A stretch of 64,000 bases of DNA from Setophaga petechia (taxonomy: Eukaryota > Chordata > Aves > Passeriformes > Parulidae). A program made the translations under genes and the position numbers. The stretch is taken from contig JANCRA010000001.1 in assembly GCA_024362935.1 (NCBI GenBank), positions 59,052,930 through 59,116,929 on the forward strand. Reading direction: 5' to 3'. How positions within the stretch are numbered: the stretch's first letter is position 1; the number at the start of each line of letters is the position of its first letter. Shown in pieces: positions 1-12,559 of the stretch. Under the pieces are notes generated by a model. That model made no database searches. It had not been told where the DNA came from and saw nothing but the letters and a program-made list of their open reading frames with translations.

Positions 1-3000
1 CAATCAGTATGAAAATGGTGCTACTGACATTTTGGAAGTTGTATATTTCTTTTTCTTAAAAAGCTATAAATAACTAGCTTAAAGCTGCTCCAGTATCTGT
101 TATTGATGCATTAATACATGTGAAACCAGGATGAAAAGCTCATTTTTTGGATCTTACTCTTCCATCTCACCAGCAGCACCTTGAAGTTAACCACGCTTCC
201 AACACAATTGTGCCTGCAAGCAGTTGATAATCCAGCAGGGCAATTCCAGAAGTGAGGATACAAACTGTCATGCCTGGGTGCAGCTGTTTGAGAGCAAAAT
301 CTATATCCTTTACCTCAGCTCTGGCAACTTTCCTCTGTGTGAGTGAACAGCAGGCTGCCCGACAAGCTTTTGCAGAGACATGGGAAATCCAGATCTGGTC
401 TCCAATAGGTATAAATTCATCCTCTCACAAGATAAAGAAAAAATTATCAACAATGAAGAACACGTTGCTAATTTCAAGATTTCATTATCTAATAGTTCTT
501 ACCATACAGGTCCATTAACAGGTCCAAACTTTGCTGGCTCTGCCAAACATACAGTAAACAAAGACTTCCAATACCCAACATATGAAAAAGCTTAAGAAAT
601 ACAAACCAAATTGAATTAAAAAACACTTAGGGCCCAATGTAATAATTCTGCAGCTCAGTGGCTGAACATGGTGGGCTTTTTCCTACTGGGTTATCTCTTC
701 AGAGACTGTCCAGCTACACCAGCCAGGCAATCCTGCACAGGGCTCTTGAGCCAGTGCAGGTGTTTAACTACAGTCCTTCCTTTGCAAGGGCAATTAAAAA
801 CCTGAGGACAGCATGACACACAAACATGTTTGTACACAGGATATCTGAAATGCATACACTGTTCAAATATTTGGCTAGTTCCATGACTTTTCTTCTCAAG
901 TTCATGCATCTGGGTAAACACAAGCATTTCCCATGTCCACTGGTGTCCAAATTCCTCATCAGCAATCCCAACAATGTAAATTTGGAGTCGGAAGTGAAAT
1001 ATTTGTCATGTCTACTAACACACAACAGCAGAGTGTTTGTCTGGCAACACAGTCAAATAGTGGGCTCTGATGGCAGCACCCAGGCTGGGGGTCGTTTGTT
1101 TCAATAGTTGTAGGGGTTTTCCCCTCACATTCAGGGTAACACCAACTGGTCTTTAATCCCTGCACTCTGAAAGTCAAGTAAACCCAAACAAGGCAGCTCT
1201 GTGGAGTTTACATTTGGGGTCACAGATGGTGTAGCTGTGACTCCACACCACCACATTTCAGAGCTGGTTTGAGGCTGTTTTCTTTGGAACAGGAGCTCGA
1301 TGCCAGCTGAGCAGAGCACTTGTCAGGTAGAACAGGATTACTGGATGTTCCTTCCTCAAGAAGGCGAGACATGAGTGCTCATGGCAGGGAGTCATAACTG
1401 ATGACAACTCATCTCAAAAACCTGAGACAGGCTTAATTTTTTTTTATTATTATTTTAAACTGACATAGATGCTGATCTGCCCTTTAAAAGCTGACTTGCG
1501 TTGTATCCCCTGTGGGTGACACAGACAAATAAAAAGCTGCCTAAATCAAGACAAGTAACTTGACCTGCAGTTTCCACTTAGAGAACAGAGGATACCCATC
1601 TTGCCCAATACCTTGTTTCCAACTGTTGTAGCCACTGGAGTAAAATTTTGACGTGTTTTCCAGCTCCACAGCAGAAAACCTTCTCAGTCTAATGAGTAGT
1701 GTAATGTAACCAACACATCAAGATGCAACAGCGCTTCCACTATTGCCAGAATCCTTAACAGAGATATTTAGTTACAAGTAAGAGATACAATTACACTTGC
1801 ACAGGTTTTCCAACCACAGGAGGGATAGAAAACCAGCACAAAATGCCAAGAGCAAATCCTTGTCCACTGTGTTCACGTTAGAAGAGAAGGATTTCTCCAA
1901 CTGTGTACTGATTTCTATATGCATGTTTATGTTCACCTAAACTTGCTACTCATGGTGCATAAATGGTATAAAATATACATTAAATGGGCTCTGAGTGAAA
2001 TACATAATCATTAACATAATTAAAAATGCAAGAGAAGTGTTACCTTTTATAGTTATTCCATGGCTTCCACTGGATCTTAAGTATAAAAAACCTCAATGGC
2101 TCAGCTGTCATAATCTATGTTACCATGGTAAGTGCTCTGCCATACATAATTCCATCTGCCTACAAACAGGGACCAAGAATACATATTTGTGTCATCTCTA
2201 AAGAAGAAGATGTTATTTTTCACTCCTATATCAAAGAAAACACATCTATATTGGTAACTGCATTTAGGTCAGGGTTATTTTATGACAAGCACAGTCAATA
2301 TACCAATTACAGATATCAAGAGCTTAAGAAACATTCTAGAAACCACCCATTCCTCGTAAGGAATTTTTACTGTATTTGATTTTTCAATACTTACTCTTCA
2401 TGCTCTAACCCTTTCAGTTTCCTACAATATGAAAATGTTTCTTCTGAAGGTACCTACCTTAAGCCACTATTTTCCTATTTTTTGCTTCCAGTAAAGTGTG
2501 TCAGAATGTGCTATTCTTGCTATCTCACTGGAAAAATAAGTCAGGAGGGGTCACCGCAATTTCTTTACAAAGTCCATGATAGATATGCTGCCTAGTAGAT
2601 CTTGAAAAACACATATTGCCATAGCAAAAGGACAGCATGGAGACCTTCAACTACCTTTCAACAAAAGGCACTGTTCTCTTTGGAATAAGAGTTGAAATAG
2701 CCTTTTTTTACAACACTGGACATTCTACAGGTGAGCAGCTGTGTCAAGTACAAAATAATTTCTCTTGGGAATTGTTGAACAAAGATAGTATATATTCTGC
2801 AACAATGAGCCACCAGGCACTTGCAGATTAATTTCTCAGGTTGCATGTACAAGCCTTAGAAATCTTATTTAAAACCCATCTGAACTAAAACCCAAGATAA
2901 TGGATATTGATACAGTATTGCCTCTCCAACCCCTTACATGCATTCAGTTCACATCAAGATCTGTGCTGCAACATCAGCTCACTTACTCTAAATAATCCTT

Positions 3001-5092
3001 TGCAGTGAATTTCAGAAGTAGAACTTAACTAAAAAGTATTAAAAATCTGTTCTTTACCCAGACCTGAAGTTGGCTGCCCCTAAGTGAACACAGATTTTGT
3101 TACTTCTGCAGAAGCAGCAAAGCCTAAATAAAGGATTTCAAGCTGTAGCTGAAACTAAGGTGAGCAGCTCCCTCAAACCTTTGTTGAATAGCAGCAGGAC
3201 TGGGCAGACAACTGCTTTATGCTCTGGGGTTGGTTTGTCATAGCAACACTGCTGGAGGCTTCACTAGGAGCTTGTTTTTACAAAACATGGCATTTCCAGG
3301 ATTTCAGAGTGATAGATCATAATTAGGATCACGGTCATCATGACATTCTATTACTCACTTTAAAAAAAAACCAAACCCACAATGTTGCTCAGCAATTTCT
3401 GTAGTCTGCAAAACCTTGATGAAAAAGGAAAGAGAAATCACACATGCAATACAGTCATACTCTGAGGGGAAATCATTGCAGGGAAGAGAGAGGCAGACTC
3501 CATGTACACATCCCATGAAGCTCAGTGCCAAAGCTCCCACAGACACCACTCAAATTAAAGCTCCATGGGACAGCAGCAGTGGAGATTGGCTTTGCTCAGC
3601 TCCCCAGTGCCTCAAAGGACAGCTCCTCAGAGAAGTTTAAATAAGTTCCCTTTGCAGAACACAAAGAGGTGAGCAGCTGCCCTTCAGACCTGTGGGAGGC
3701 AGCTCCAGGTAAAGGTCTAGGTCTGTGTGCACCCTCCCAAACAGGCACAGCCAGAAGCAGGCTGACAGGTGCACAGAACACCAAACTAAGTTTAGTTGCA
3801 GCAAAGGCTGTGTCAGGTCACATGACAGATAATCAGAGCTTTCTTCCACCCCCAGCACCACTCTTGGAGATGCCAAGGTTTGCCCCTCACCTCTGCACTG
3901 AGTCATCAGCAATCAGGTATTTTTAAAAATATCATTGCAAAGGGTTTCTCAAGTGGTGAAGGGTTTCATCAAGGGAGTAGCAACAGCTTACTGCAAACAT
4001 GAGTGCCAAGAGCAGCGTTAGTCTGGGGTATGAGAGGTCATCACTCATTAGCCCATGCCGAGTATGTAATTAAGTAATTCCATGTTATAAAAATAGGGCA
4101 CCAATTGATTTTCTGCAATGCCTGCACCTTGTACCAAATCTCACCACCACCACCTCCAAAACCTGTCACATAAAATGCTTTGATATAGATTTCATACACA
4201 TTTGCCTTACTAAATATAGACTCCCTTCTTCAAGTTGAACAAACAGAAGGGGAACTGGCAGCAACTGGAGCCAAAAGGAGTTTTGCAGAGGTAATTTTAC
4301 TTCTGTATATTTATACCCAACTCTTCTGGCTCCCTGTTTGCTCTGACTTACCCACCTGTCATTCTGAGAACCATAAGGCTTCATCCTTTGTCATTTTAGT
4401 GTCACAAAGTTAAGATCACCTGTTCTTCTCATCCTTTTTTTAAAAGAAATAATTTTCTCCAATTGCATCCTTACAATAAAAAACTTGATTTTTAAGTTTC
4501 TTGTTCAGGGCTTTTGCTTGCTTCAGCAAGTGATCCATTGGGATGATTAAAATAAAGCCAAGGTTTGCTGAATATGAAATTCCCCCTCTGATGGTGAAGT
4601 GACACACATAACAGCTTACTATTCCTGTAACAGGAATGGAATGAGTGCTCAAATAGCAGGAGTCTGGGCTCCTGCTCTAAAGACCTTCCTAAGCCATGCT
4701 GACTGTTTGCAAACAAATACACATGAAATCTATCAACTCAAAACAGGCCATTGTGAAACTTTCAGCCTCAAATTTGCACATTGCTTATGCAAGGCTTGCA
4801 CCCAGCAGGTAGAAAGTCTATTATCCATTGCTTTCAGCACTCTGTGACCCCTGGGAACAGCCTGTTCTTGCTCTCAGTAAAGCCTGAAGAAGGTTGTGCT
4901 GACATTTGCTTGGCATAGGGGGTAAAAATAGGACTGCAATGGCATCTTTTCATCAATTATTGTCATCTGACAAATCATGTGTGCTCCTGGTCCCTGATAA
5001 AGAGCCACAGTCAGAAAAATTCAAGCAAGATTAAGGAGTGTCAGCTCAGCTCTACATTCTGGTTTCCAGGTACATCCCAACAGAGTCCATAC

Positions 5093-5093
<1 letters not shown>
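1..5093. other. Intergenic stretch without recognised gene
   Basis: I see no exon-like run with conserved protein similarity and no structured RNA here. The open frames are short, lack codon bias and are not bounded by convincing splice pairs. The sequence is AT-rich with small T or A runs, for example about 1437-1452. If the bird gene order matches that of other amniotes, this is distal upstream sequence of ANK2; that is inference from synteny only. Confidence 0.5.

Positions 5094-5138
<45 letters not shown>
5094..5138 (+). repeat. Pure poly(A) tract, 45 nt
   Basis: Forty-five uninterrupted A residues follow an ACC and end at GCTTAAAATT. No retroposed gene or SINE body is recognisable upstream and no clear target-site duplication flanks it, so it is reported as a homopolymer. 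It creates artificial lysine-run and phenylalanine-run open frames on the two strands. Confidence 0.95.
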
Positions 5139-5141
<3 letters not shown>

Positions 5142-5399
5142 TAAAATTATTTGGAACATCCTCCTTTGTCAAACACCAGCCAGACAGAAGAGAACAGAAA
5201 ATGCACACACCAAGACAATAAAGAGCCCAGCAGGGATGCCAGGTAGAGCATTTCCAGTGCAAGCCTCCAACTGCGACAGAAATAGCCTCATTAAAGGGCA
5301 GGTTCAGATACAAGGAGCTATTTATAGGCAATCTAAGACTAAATTATTAGTGACACGCTCCGATCTAAAAATTGCCAGAGTTTACAGTGTTACAGGAGC

Positions 5400-5760
5400 T
5401 GTACATGCAGCATGTGATGCCCCTGAGTGCAAGCCCACGGGCTTTGGCTCCAGTGCACCGACCAGCTGCTGCTCCCGGCAGGAACTAAAACTGCTCTGAA
5501 CCGAGGCCAGGCTATTCACATCCAGCAAGTCCGAGTTTTCCAGTTCCCAGAAAGCTCCTAAGAGCCGCCACGAGAGTTGCACTGCTGGCCAAGCCCTGCC
5601 AGCTCCTGCCACCCACACCGGGCACAGATCCGAGGGAAGGGCAGCCTCCATCGCCCAGTGCCGCTGGAGCCCGGCGCGCATTCCGGGCCCAGCGGCAGCT
5701 GGGGGCCACGGGTCACTGACTGCTGGCAGCCGTCCCACGCCCAGAGGAGGGGGAAAGCCA
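5400..5760. promoter_or_regulatory. Small GC-rich patch, possible distal promoter
   Basis: GC and CpG content rise well above the surrounding AT-rich sequence, around the CCCGGCGCGC stretch near 5671. Minus-strand frames are open through most of it, but I find no TATA box and no decisive splice donor. It could be an alternative first exon of a gene to the left or a local enhancer or CpG island. Confidence 0.3.
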
Positions 5761-7924
5761 GATTTTGGGAAGATAGAACTACAAACAAAAACGTCTCTGA
5801 GTACACTCACAGAGCCTACAAAGGATACTTCAGAAGGGTTCTGCTCGTGGGATCTGAGAGCGGTTACTGGCTTAGATCACGTACCAAGCACTCCACAACT
5901 AATCGCAAAGTTTATTTTTTCCCCTCAGAGTTGCATGTGTGGGAGTGCATTCAGGGAGAGGGGGCAGTTGTGCTGTTTTTAACTCAAACATTTTAGGTAC
6001 AAGCTATTTGTGATGGTGTGGAGGAGCTGTAAAACACTAACTGCCCTCAGTTGGCTATTTTCTGAATATACACATGTAGATACATAAATAATCTAGAATT
6101 ACTTTTTTTTTCCCTTAAGAAAAACAGGAACCACAACATTTAGAAACAGCGCAGAAGATGAATGAGATCTGGACACCCTCCATCTTTTCAGAGGTAAGCT
6201 CATAAAACAACACTTCACCCTCTGACCTAACATAAACGACAAGGGTATTTACAGCACCGTGTCACCCGCTCAAACTCAGCCAGTCTGAATGCCTGAAATG
6301 CATTCCCATCCATCAGATGCCTGTAAGCATCCCATCAGCCTCAAGTTCTCCAACAGGGCTTACAACTTATGCCAGTACCTCTCACAACTTTTGGAAGATT
6401 GACAGGACTTTTGGTTGCACACCATTTCCTCACACACATGCTGCTTGTGGCAAAGTCTGTTTTCTACCCCAGAAACACGACCTTCAAACACCCAGATCAT
6501 CTTAAATAAAGCTCAAATGAACCAAGGGATGCATTTCATAAAGCTTCTCACCATTTTTCAGCAAGCACAGATTTAATGCTGAAGGAAACACACAAGTGGT
6601 CAAAGCAGCACTCAAAGAGAACCTGCAGACAGGTCAGCAGTTTTATCTCCTGCAGCTCTACCCTCATTTGCACCAGCAGAGCCAAACCCACAGGTTAATA
6701 TGGCAAACACCCAACAATTTGTGAAGGGCAATGTTGCTGAATGAATCCTTGTTGCATAAACAAAAATTCTTTTACTGTAGGAAGTCTGAACTGCCCCATG
6801 ATATACTGTGCTCCTACTTCTCTTCAGGATCAGTCAAGTTCTGCAGAAAAATCAAAATGTTTCCAGACCAGATGGCCAAACCAAACCAAACCAAACAAAA
6901 CAAAAAAAAAGACAAAGTAAATAACCAAACTGCATAAGCAGAGACAACAAATAACACCCCTGTAACCTTTTTTCTGTCCAGGATTACTTCTGACACTTGT
7001 AGTGAGCAAGGAGCAACTTTTGGTCCTGAAGCTCTTAAGAAGAAATTTTATCAGACTGTTTCAATCAGATGCACAATAGCAAACCTTGAGCTATCTATCC
7101 ATCAACAATGGATGTGGGATACAACCTGCTTCACCCACCCAAGTTCATGAATCTCCAGTGGGTAATAAACAACCATTTCTAGCTCACATTGCCCTCTCCT
7201 TTCCCTAAATGCTTTTATTTTTTGAATACAGTTACATCTTGAAGTCTGCATCCTGCTGGATACCGCAGTTGTTTCTGTGTTCTCAGCTGACTCACCACGC
7301 CAGTAAGGACAACAAGGGACTTGAGAAAGAAGGATAAAAGGGAAAGGACTGACAGAACAGAACATATTGTGTTTTCCCAACTCTGCTAGTCAACTCCTTA
7401 TTAACACTCAGCCAGGAAGATTCTACAGCCCATTTCCCAGGCAGTGTTTATAGACAGAGAACAACCCCTTGTAGTTTCTGTAGCCCTCTACAAAAACAAC
7501 TTTGTAATAAATACTTCATAATAAGACACCAAATACAAGCACAGTATATGTTCATTGAACAGTAGGACTGCAAAAAGCCCTACAGTAACTTCACAAAGGT
7601 CACATCTCTACAGGCAACAAAGCTACAGACATTAAGAGCAACAGGCTGTGTTTCCACCAGACATGTGCAGCGACCAGCATGGAAAAGCTCACCAAATATT
7701 TTGAGGCTTTTGGACAGTATGGGCTTTTTTGCATGTTTTCCGGCTTTTTATGTACTCAGAAGAAGTACTACTCCTTCAATATTTAACAGCTTAATAAGCA
7801 AATCCTCTAGAGCAGGAGGTGGGCAAGTCACTGCTTTTTGTCAAAGCAAGCTTTGCTACTTGTTCCTTCTCACACCCCAGTGCACCCCAATCAGCAGCAG
7901 TGGCTGCAGCCTCACTACAGCTCC
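5761..7924. other. Intergenic stretch, nothing recognised
   Basis: AT-rich sequence with short A/C simple repeats, for example CCAAACCAAACCAAAC-like around 6880-6910. No supported gene, RNA or mobile element. Confidence 0.45.
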
Positions 7925-8165
7925 CACAACATGGCGGGCAGCCCCCTCCTCACACAACATGGTGAGCAGCTCTCACCCTACACAACACGGCCAGCAGGCC
8001 CCTCCACCACAACCTAATGGTGGACAGTCCCACCCCACACAAAAAATGATGGGAAGCCCCCTCCCCACACAACAAATGGCAGACAGGGTCCCACACACAA
8101 AATGGCGGCAGCCCCTCCTGCTCACGACAAAATGGCGGCAAGCCCCCTCCTGCCCCCTCACACAA
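7925..8165 (+). repeat. Degenerate ~30-bp minisatellite with ATGGCGGC cores
   Basis: About eight diverged units share the pattern CACACAA-(A)ATGG(C/T)GG-(A/C)AGC-CCCTCC. The cores recur at about 30-bp spacing, near 7931, 7960, 7990, 8021, 8048, 8078, 8102 and 8132. Three cores (7931, 8102, 8132) read ATGGCGG(C/G), which resembles the YY1 core AANATGGCGGC. Plus-strand frame 7665-8189 crosses the array but has repeat-driven composition and no supporting exon structure. Confidence 0.75.
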
Positions 8166-8400
8166 ATTGAGGGGAAAAAAAGAAATTGAGGGGAAAATAA
8201 GAAATGGAGGCGGGGGAAAAAAAAGAAAAAAAAGAAATCGAGGGGAAAAAAAAAGAAATTGAGGGAAAAAACTGAGGAAAAAAGGAAGAAAAAAAATCAG
8301 AAAAAAAAAAAGAAAATAAAGAAAGAAAAAACAGAAGAAAAATAACAAGAAAAACTAGAAAAAAATTTTAAAAAACAAAAAAAAAAAATTAAAGTATTCT
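8166..8400 (+). repeat. Long purine (A/G) tract
   Basis: Nearly continuous purines on the plus strand. Units such as GAAATTGAGGGGAAAA repeat, then decay into A-rich sequence. It directly abuts the minisatellite. A mirror-like homopurine tract of this length could adopt triplex (H-DNA) structure; that is a property of the sequence class and has not been shown here. Confidence 0.75.
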
Positions 8401-8676
8401 AAAAATAGAAAACCACCCACACAAAAGAACAAAAGGGAAAATAACCAAACAACCCAACAGTCAAACCCTCTACTCTTCCCTGAGGGCACAACCCATCTAA
8501 AACAGAATACCTGCCAACAGCCTCAACATCCCTCACGAAGAAATAAAGTAGAACTGACACACAAATCAGCACCAAATTACAACCCTCACTTCAACCTGCT
8601 CCCTCAGCACTTCTACAACAAATAAATATGAAAAATAAATAAAAATAAAGCATTAAAGGCCAGAGCAAGTCCCTAC

Positions 8677-8820
8677 CTGTGCTTCGCAGGAGGAGCTCAG
8701 CAGCCCGACTGAGGCGGCATTGGCTTCTGGAACATTCCGGCTCCAGGTGCTGCCAGTCTGGGTGAAAAGGCCCTGCCCAACGAGCAGCAGCTGCCGAAGC
8801 TCACAGAGCCCCTTTGAAAC
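8677..8820 (-). other. Candidate orphan first exon (minus strand)
   Basis: The minus strand shows a TATA-like box (8843-8849), then GC-rich sequence, then a consensus donor CAG|GTAGGG with the cut between 8677 and 8676. The expected start site, about 25-30 nt past the TATA, is near 8820. The first downstream ATG opens only a 13-codon frame (MFQKPMPP..., then stop), so the exon would be noncoding or 5' UTR. An ATG at 8832 opens a frame running through the donor, but it lies upstream of the expected start. It may be a distal ANK2 leader or a lncRNA first exon. I do not recognise its sequence. Confidence 0.35.
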
Positions 8821-8842
8821 TGCCCAGCCCATCCACTGCTCC

Positions 8843-8849
8843 TCTTATA
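8843..8849 (-). promoter_or_regulatory. TATA box of the orphan minus-strand exon
   Basis: The minus strand reads TTTATAAGAGG. It stands at promoter distance from a GC-rich segment that ends in a good splice donor at 8677/8676. Confidence 0.4.
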
Positions 8850-11800
8850 AACCCCAGCGAGTAATTTTAATTGCAGCAGCTTGTCTGTTTCCTGTCCCAC
8901 CTGGGCTGATCTGGCACAAACAGCAGAGCAGCTGAAGCCATTTACTAAATTAACTTAGTCTGCAAACCCACCTGAACCTGCTTTTCTTTCTCCCTTTTTT
9001 ATTTTGCTTTTCCACTGTTTTTCAGCAAAACCCACAGAAGACCTAATGGGAATATGAATTGAAAACTTTTAATTCTTCCCTTCCACTGCTGGTAGCTAAC
9101 GGGGTTTTCATGGAAGTGGTAAATCTTCATATGCCTAAATTCTATCAGTTTACAACTACTTGGTGTTTGGTTTTGCAACCCAAATAACCCTGTAGCACAC
9201 TAATTTTTATATGCTATCTCAACACATGTAGTCATTTGCGTCCTAACTGTAATTACTTTTTCCTACATTAGGCCACATCCATTATGCAGCAGGTTCATTA
9301 TGTTTTATATTTCATCAGTTCAGTTCAAGGGGAAGACATTTTCTAGCAGCCTTTCCCCTTGGATATGGCAGGCAGAGATGGGTGGAATAGAAATGTTCAG
9401 TTTGATGGATGTTGGCTTTACTAAGCAAGTGATTTTTCAAGCCATTCTAGTTCCCAACAAATTACTTCCAATTCTTTAGGGTGGCAGAAGGTAAAACAAA
9501 AAATAAGCTTAAATCAAACTGAAGTTCAAATGAACCTTGAAAATGTGGATTTCAAACAAAGCAAATTTTTGAAATTTTGGAAGTAGAATCAGCATCAGCA
9601 AAGATGTGGAGGTGAACAACATGCTGTCCAAAGCAAAGAGGCTGGGAGAGGCATTGGCCTAAATCACCCATGAAAGAGAAGCTTAAAATATCCTCAAGTC
9701 TTGCCAAGTGTTAGTAGGGGACAAAGTACATCCCGCAGTAGGGAAAAACCTGGGCAGTGGATTAGAAAAGGCAGAAACAGTAGCAGATGAACAGTCATTG
9801 TGGTGTGAACAGCCTCTAAGACTGCAGTAGGATACAAGCTTTCAGGAAAAAAAAAAGTATCAAAGACAGTATAAAAGAAGCAAAATTCAGCAGAGCTACA
9901 GAGAAACTCCTTGAGAAAAGAAAATAAGAAAACTGGTCCCTGCAGTCCCACACCAATTGAGGAAGAGATTTTTGTCAAGGTCTAGAAGCAGCTTTCATAC
10001 TGACTAACTCACATCTATTAAGAGTTCATATAAGCTGACAGGCTGGAAAACTGTAGGATTTGAGATGAATTGGATGGATTCACAACACAGGGCCCTTTTG
10101 CCACATGAACATCTCTGGAGAAGCAGAATGCCAGGAGCTCTGTTCTACATCTTCCCACATCCACTCCAGCATTCTTCATCTGGACCTCATGGTGTTCTCT
10201 CTCCGGTTTAAACTCTTAGTCCAAACCCCAAGTTTGGAATCCCCAAAATATCCACCTCCTTTTGGATTTACAAATACTTCAAACCATATTTCAGGGAGGG
10301 GAAAAAAGAAAAAAAGAAAAAAAGAAAAAAACTGGAATAGGAAAAGGACATCCAGGCAGACAGATGTCATACCAAAAGAAAATTAGACAGAATAAAGGGA
10401 TTTAAGGGGGATCAATAAAGCATGACCACAGGACAATTACCATGTACATTGCTCCATGATAAGGAACTTCACCAGAGATCAGTTAAATTACTCTGGAAGA
10501 CACTCCTGCACACTTTCTTTCCATATCAGATAATGGATTAGGATCATTGATTTATCCCTGCATGCTCAGAAGTGCAGTGGGAGAGCGGTACCCAAGTGTT
10601 ATCACATTCCCATGCAAGACACTATTTAGTTTGCAAATTTTATTCAAGTGAGTGTATTTTTTATTGTAAGAAGTGTTAAATTTCTTTTTGACAAGTGCAG
10701 CACTGACAACTAAAAGGAAAAACAGTAGAAATAATTCACTTGCCTACTGCTAAGAGACAAAACCTCCATCCTATTCCAAATACAAGGGTCTCCATCATGT
10801 AATTTACAACAGCTTGGTCTTTTATATATACACTCTTGGTCAAGATTTATATCACAAATGCCACTGGTACCTTGACTGCAGTACCTTTAGCCCAACTTAA
10901 ATGTAATAACACAGGTGTTTCAGGTAAAATGCAGTTCTTGCTAAAACAGGTTATCAGATGTAAACATTATCCTCAGTTCTGCAAATGCCCTCAATACATA
11001 TTTCAAATAAAGGGCACATTTAAAGATGCCTTAGATGGACTGAGAGACATGGTAAAAACTCCACAAATACCAATTTGTATCAAACAGCTTCTTCAGTGAG
11101 TCTTACTCTCAGGCTGCAAGCCAGGACTAACCTCAAGGATCTCCCAAAGGTACCTGTGTAACGGGAACTCAGCACATTGCTCATATCAATTTCCATTCAG
11201 CATTATCACAACAAGTGCAATGTGATAACAAAAGTCAGTACAACAGCTTCAGACAGACATGTTCACTTCCCTTCTGTTTGGACCCTTCTCCCCTCCTAAG
11301 GATGCAATAAATGCTTGGTAAAGTGGGAGGCTGATAGTGATTTATAGGAAAACAGATTGACTTCTGCCAGTGCTGTGTTCTTTACCTTGGTCTGAAGCGG
11401 CTTTGGGAATTTATTCACAGAGTTTCCCACTCCTGTGAAGGTCACCCAATAAGCTGTGTGTATGATGTCTTATTGAAGGGCAGCAAAAATTTAAATAAAG
11501 AAATAAATAAATGAACACCAGACTGTACCCCAGCCATAGTTCAGAGAAACATGAGTGATGAGTCATTCCTTTTTAAATGCAATTAAAAATAATTTTAAAT
11601 ATAGAGTGGACAAAATGCAGAGGAAGACAGTACAACAACCACAGTAGCCAATTTTTTAATGAGTAATTTCTGCCTACTAGTTCAGGATGCTCGTTTCTTC
11701 TTCATGCAAAATGAATAACCCCGTGAGAGGCCAATTCAGAACGCTCCGGGGAACGCAGCAGTCTGGGTTTGCTGCTGGATATGCAGCAATAAATAACTGG

Positions 11801-12550
11801 TAACCTTGTGTTTCCCAGCTGCTGAGGAGCAAACCAAAGGTCTGAAACAAGGAGGATCACAGAAAAGGAGCTCTCTCCAAAGGACCTGGTCACTGCTTGG
11901 AAGAATGCTGGGCTCAGTGAGCACACAGACCAAGTAAGAGGCAAAGAGAAGCCAGGTTCAACGAGGATCCCCAGTGCTTGGGGTCCTCATCCCCAACTCT
12001 TTCCTCTCCTACCTGGAACTTCTTTTCCATCCTCAGCACTTCTCACTTAGCCTGCTGATCACACCTACTACAGGTTGCAATAAACTGGAGCGATCCTCAC
12101 TGGTCATTCACCCTACTAAAACCAAACTTCAGAACTAAAATCACTTTTTCTTCTGGTTTGCAGTGGAGAACAGAACAGGAAGTGCCAAAATACTCGGGTC
12201 GAGGGGGCAGCTGTTCTTGTGCCATTTGCAGCCAGAGTCATCAGCACACCCACACAAAGGCCTTTTTGCTGGAGCTGCCCAGCCCAAACTTCCGGCGTGT
12301 AAGGGACTGACAAGTTCAAATATTCCCCCAAACTCTCAGATGTCTGTCCCAACTCCAGACTCCTGAGATTTCCTCATCAACGCTACCACCAGTGAAAATG
12401 GGAGGGGAAAAAAAAGAGTAGGATAGGATTTCTTTTTGGATTTATGTTTGAGTACATACATACTACACTAATCTGATTACGCATGGGGAATCCTCCTTTA
12501 CAGCAGCTTTTCTTTTATTGACCTTATTTTCTTTATTAATAACCGCCGTA
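8850..12550. other. Intergenic stretch, nothing recognised
   Basis: AT-rich, with a short AAAAG purine run at about 10,300-10,332. The frames present are short and unsupported. I see no gene, structured RNA or bounded mobile element. Confidence 0.45.
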
Positions 12551-12559
12551 GCATTAGAG

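Noticed and set aside
5038..5499. 153-aa frame with a long lysine run
   Set aside because: It is a read-through of the poly(A) tract; no splice context and no conserved domain.
7665..8189. 174-aa plus-strand frame
   Set aside because: Its second half is the translated minisatellite; it lacks exon signals and recognised similarity.
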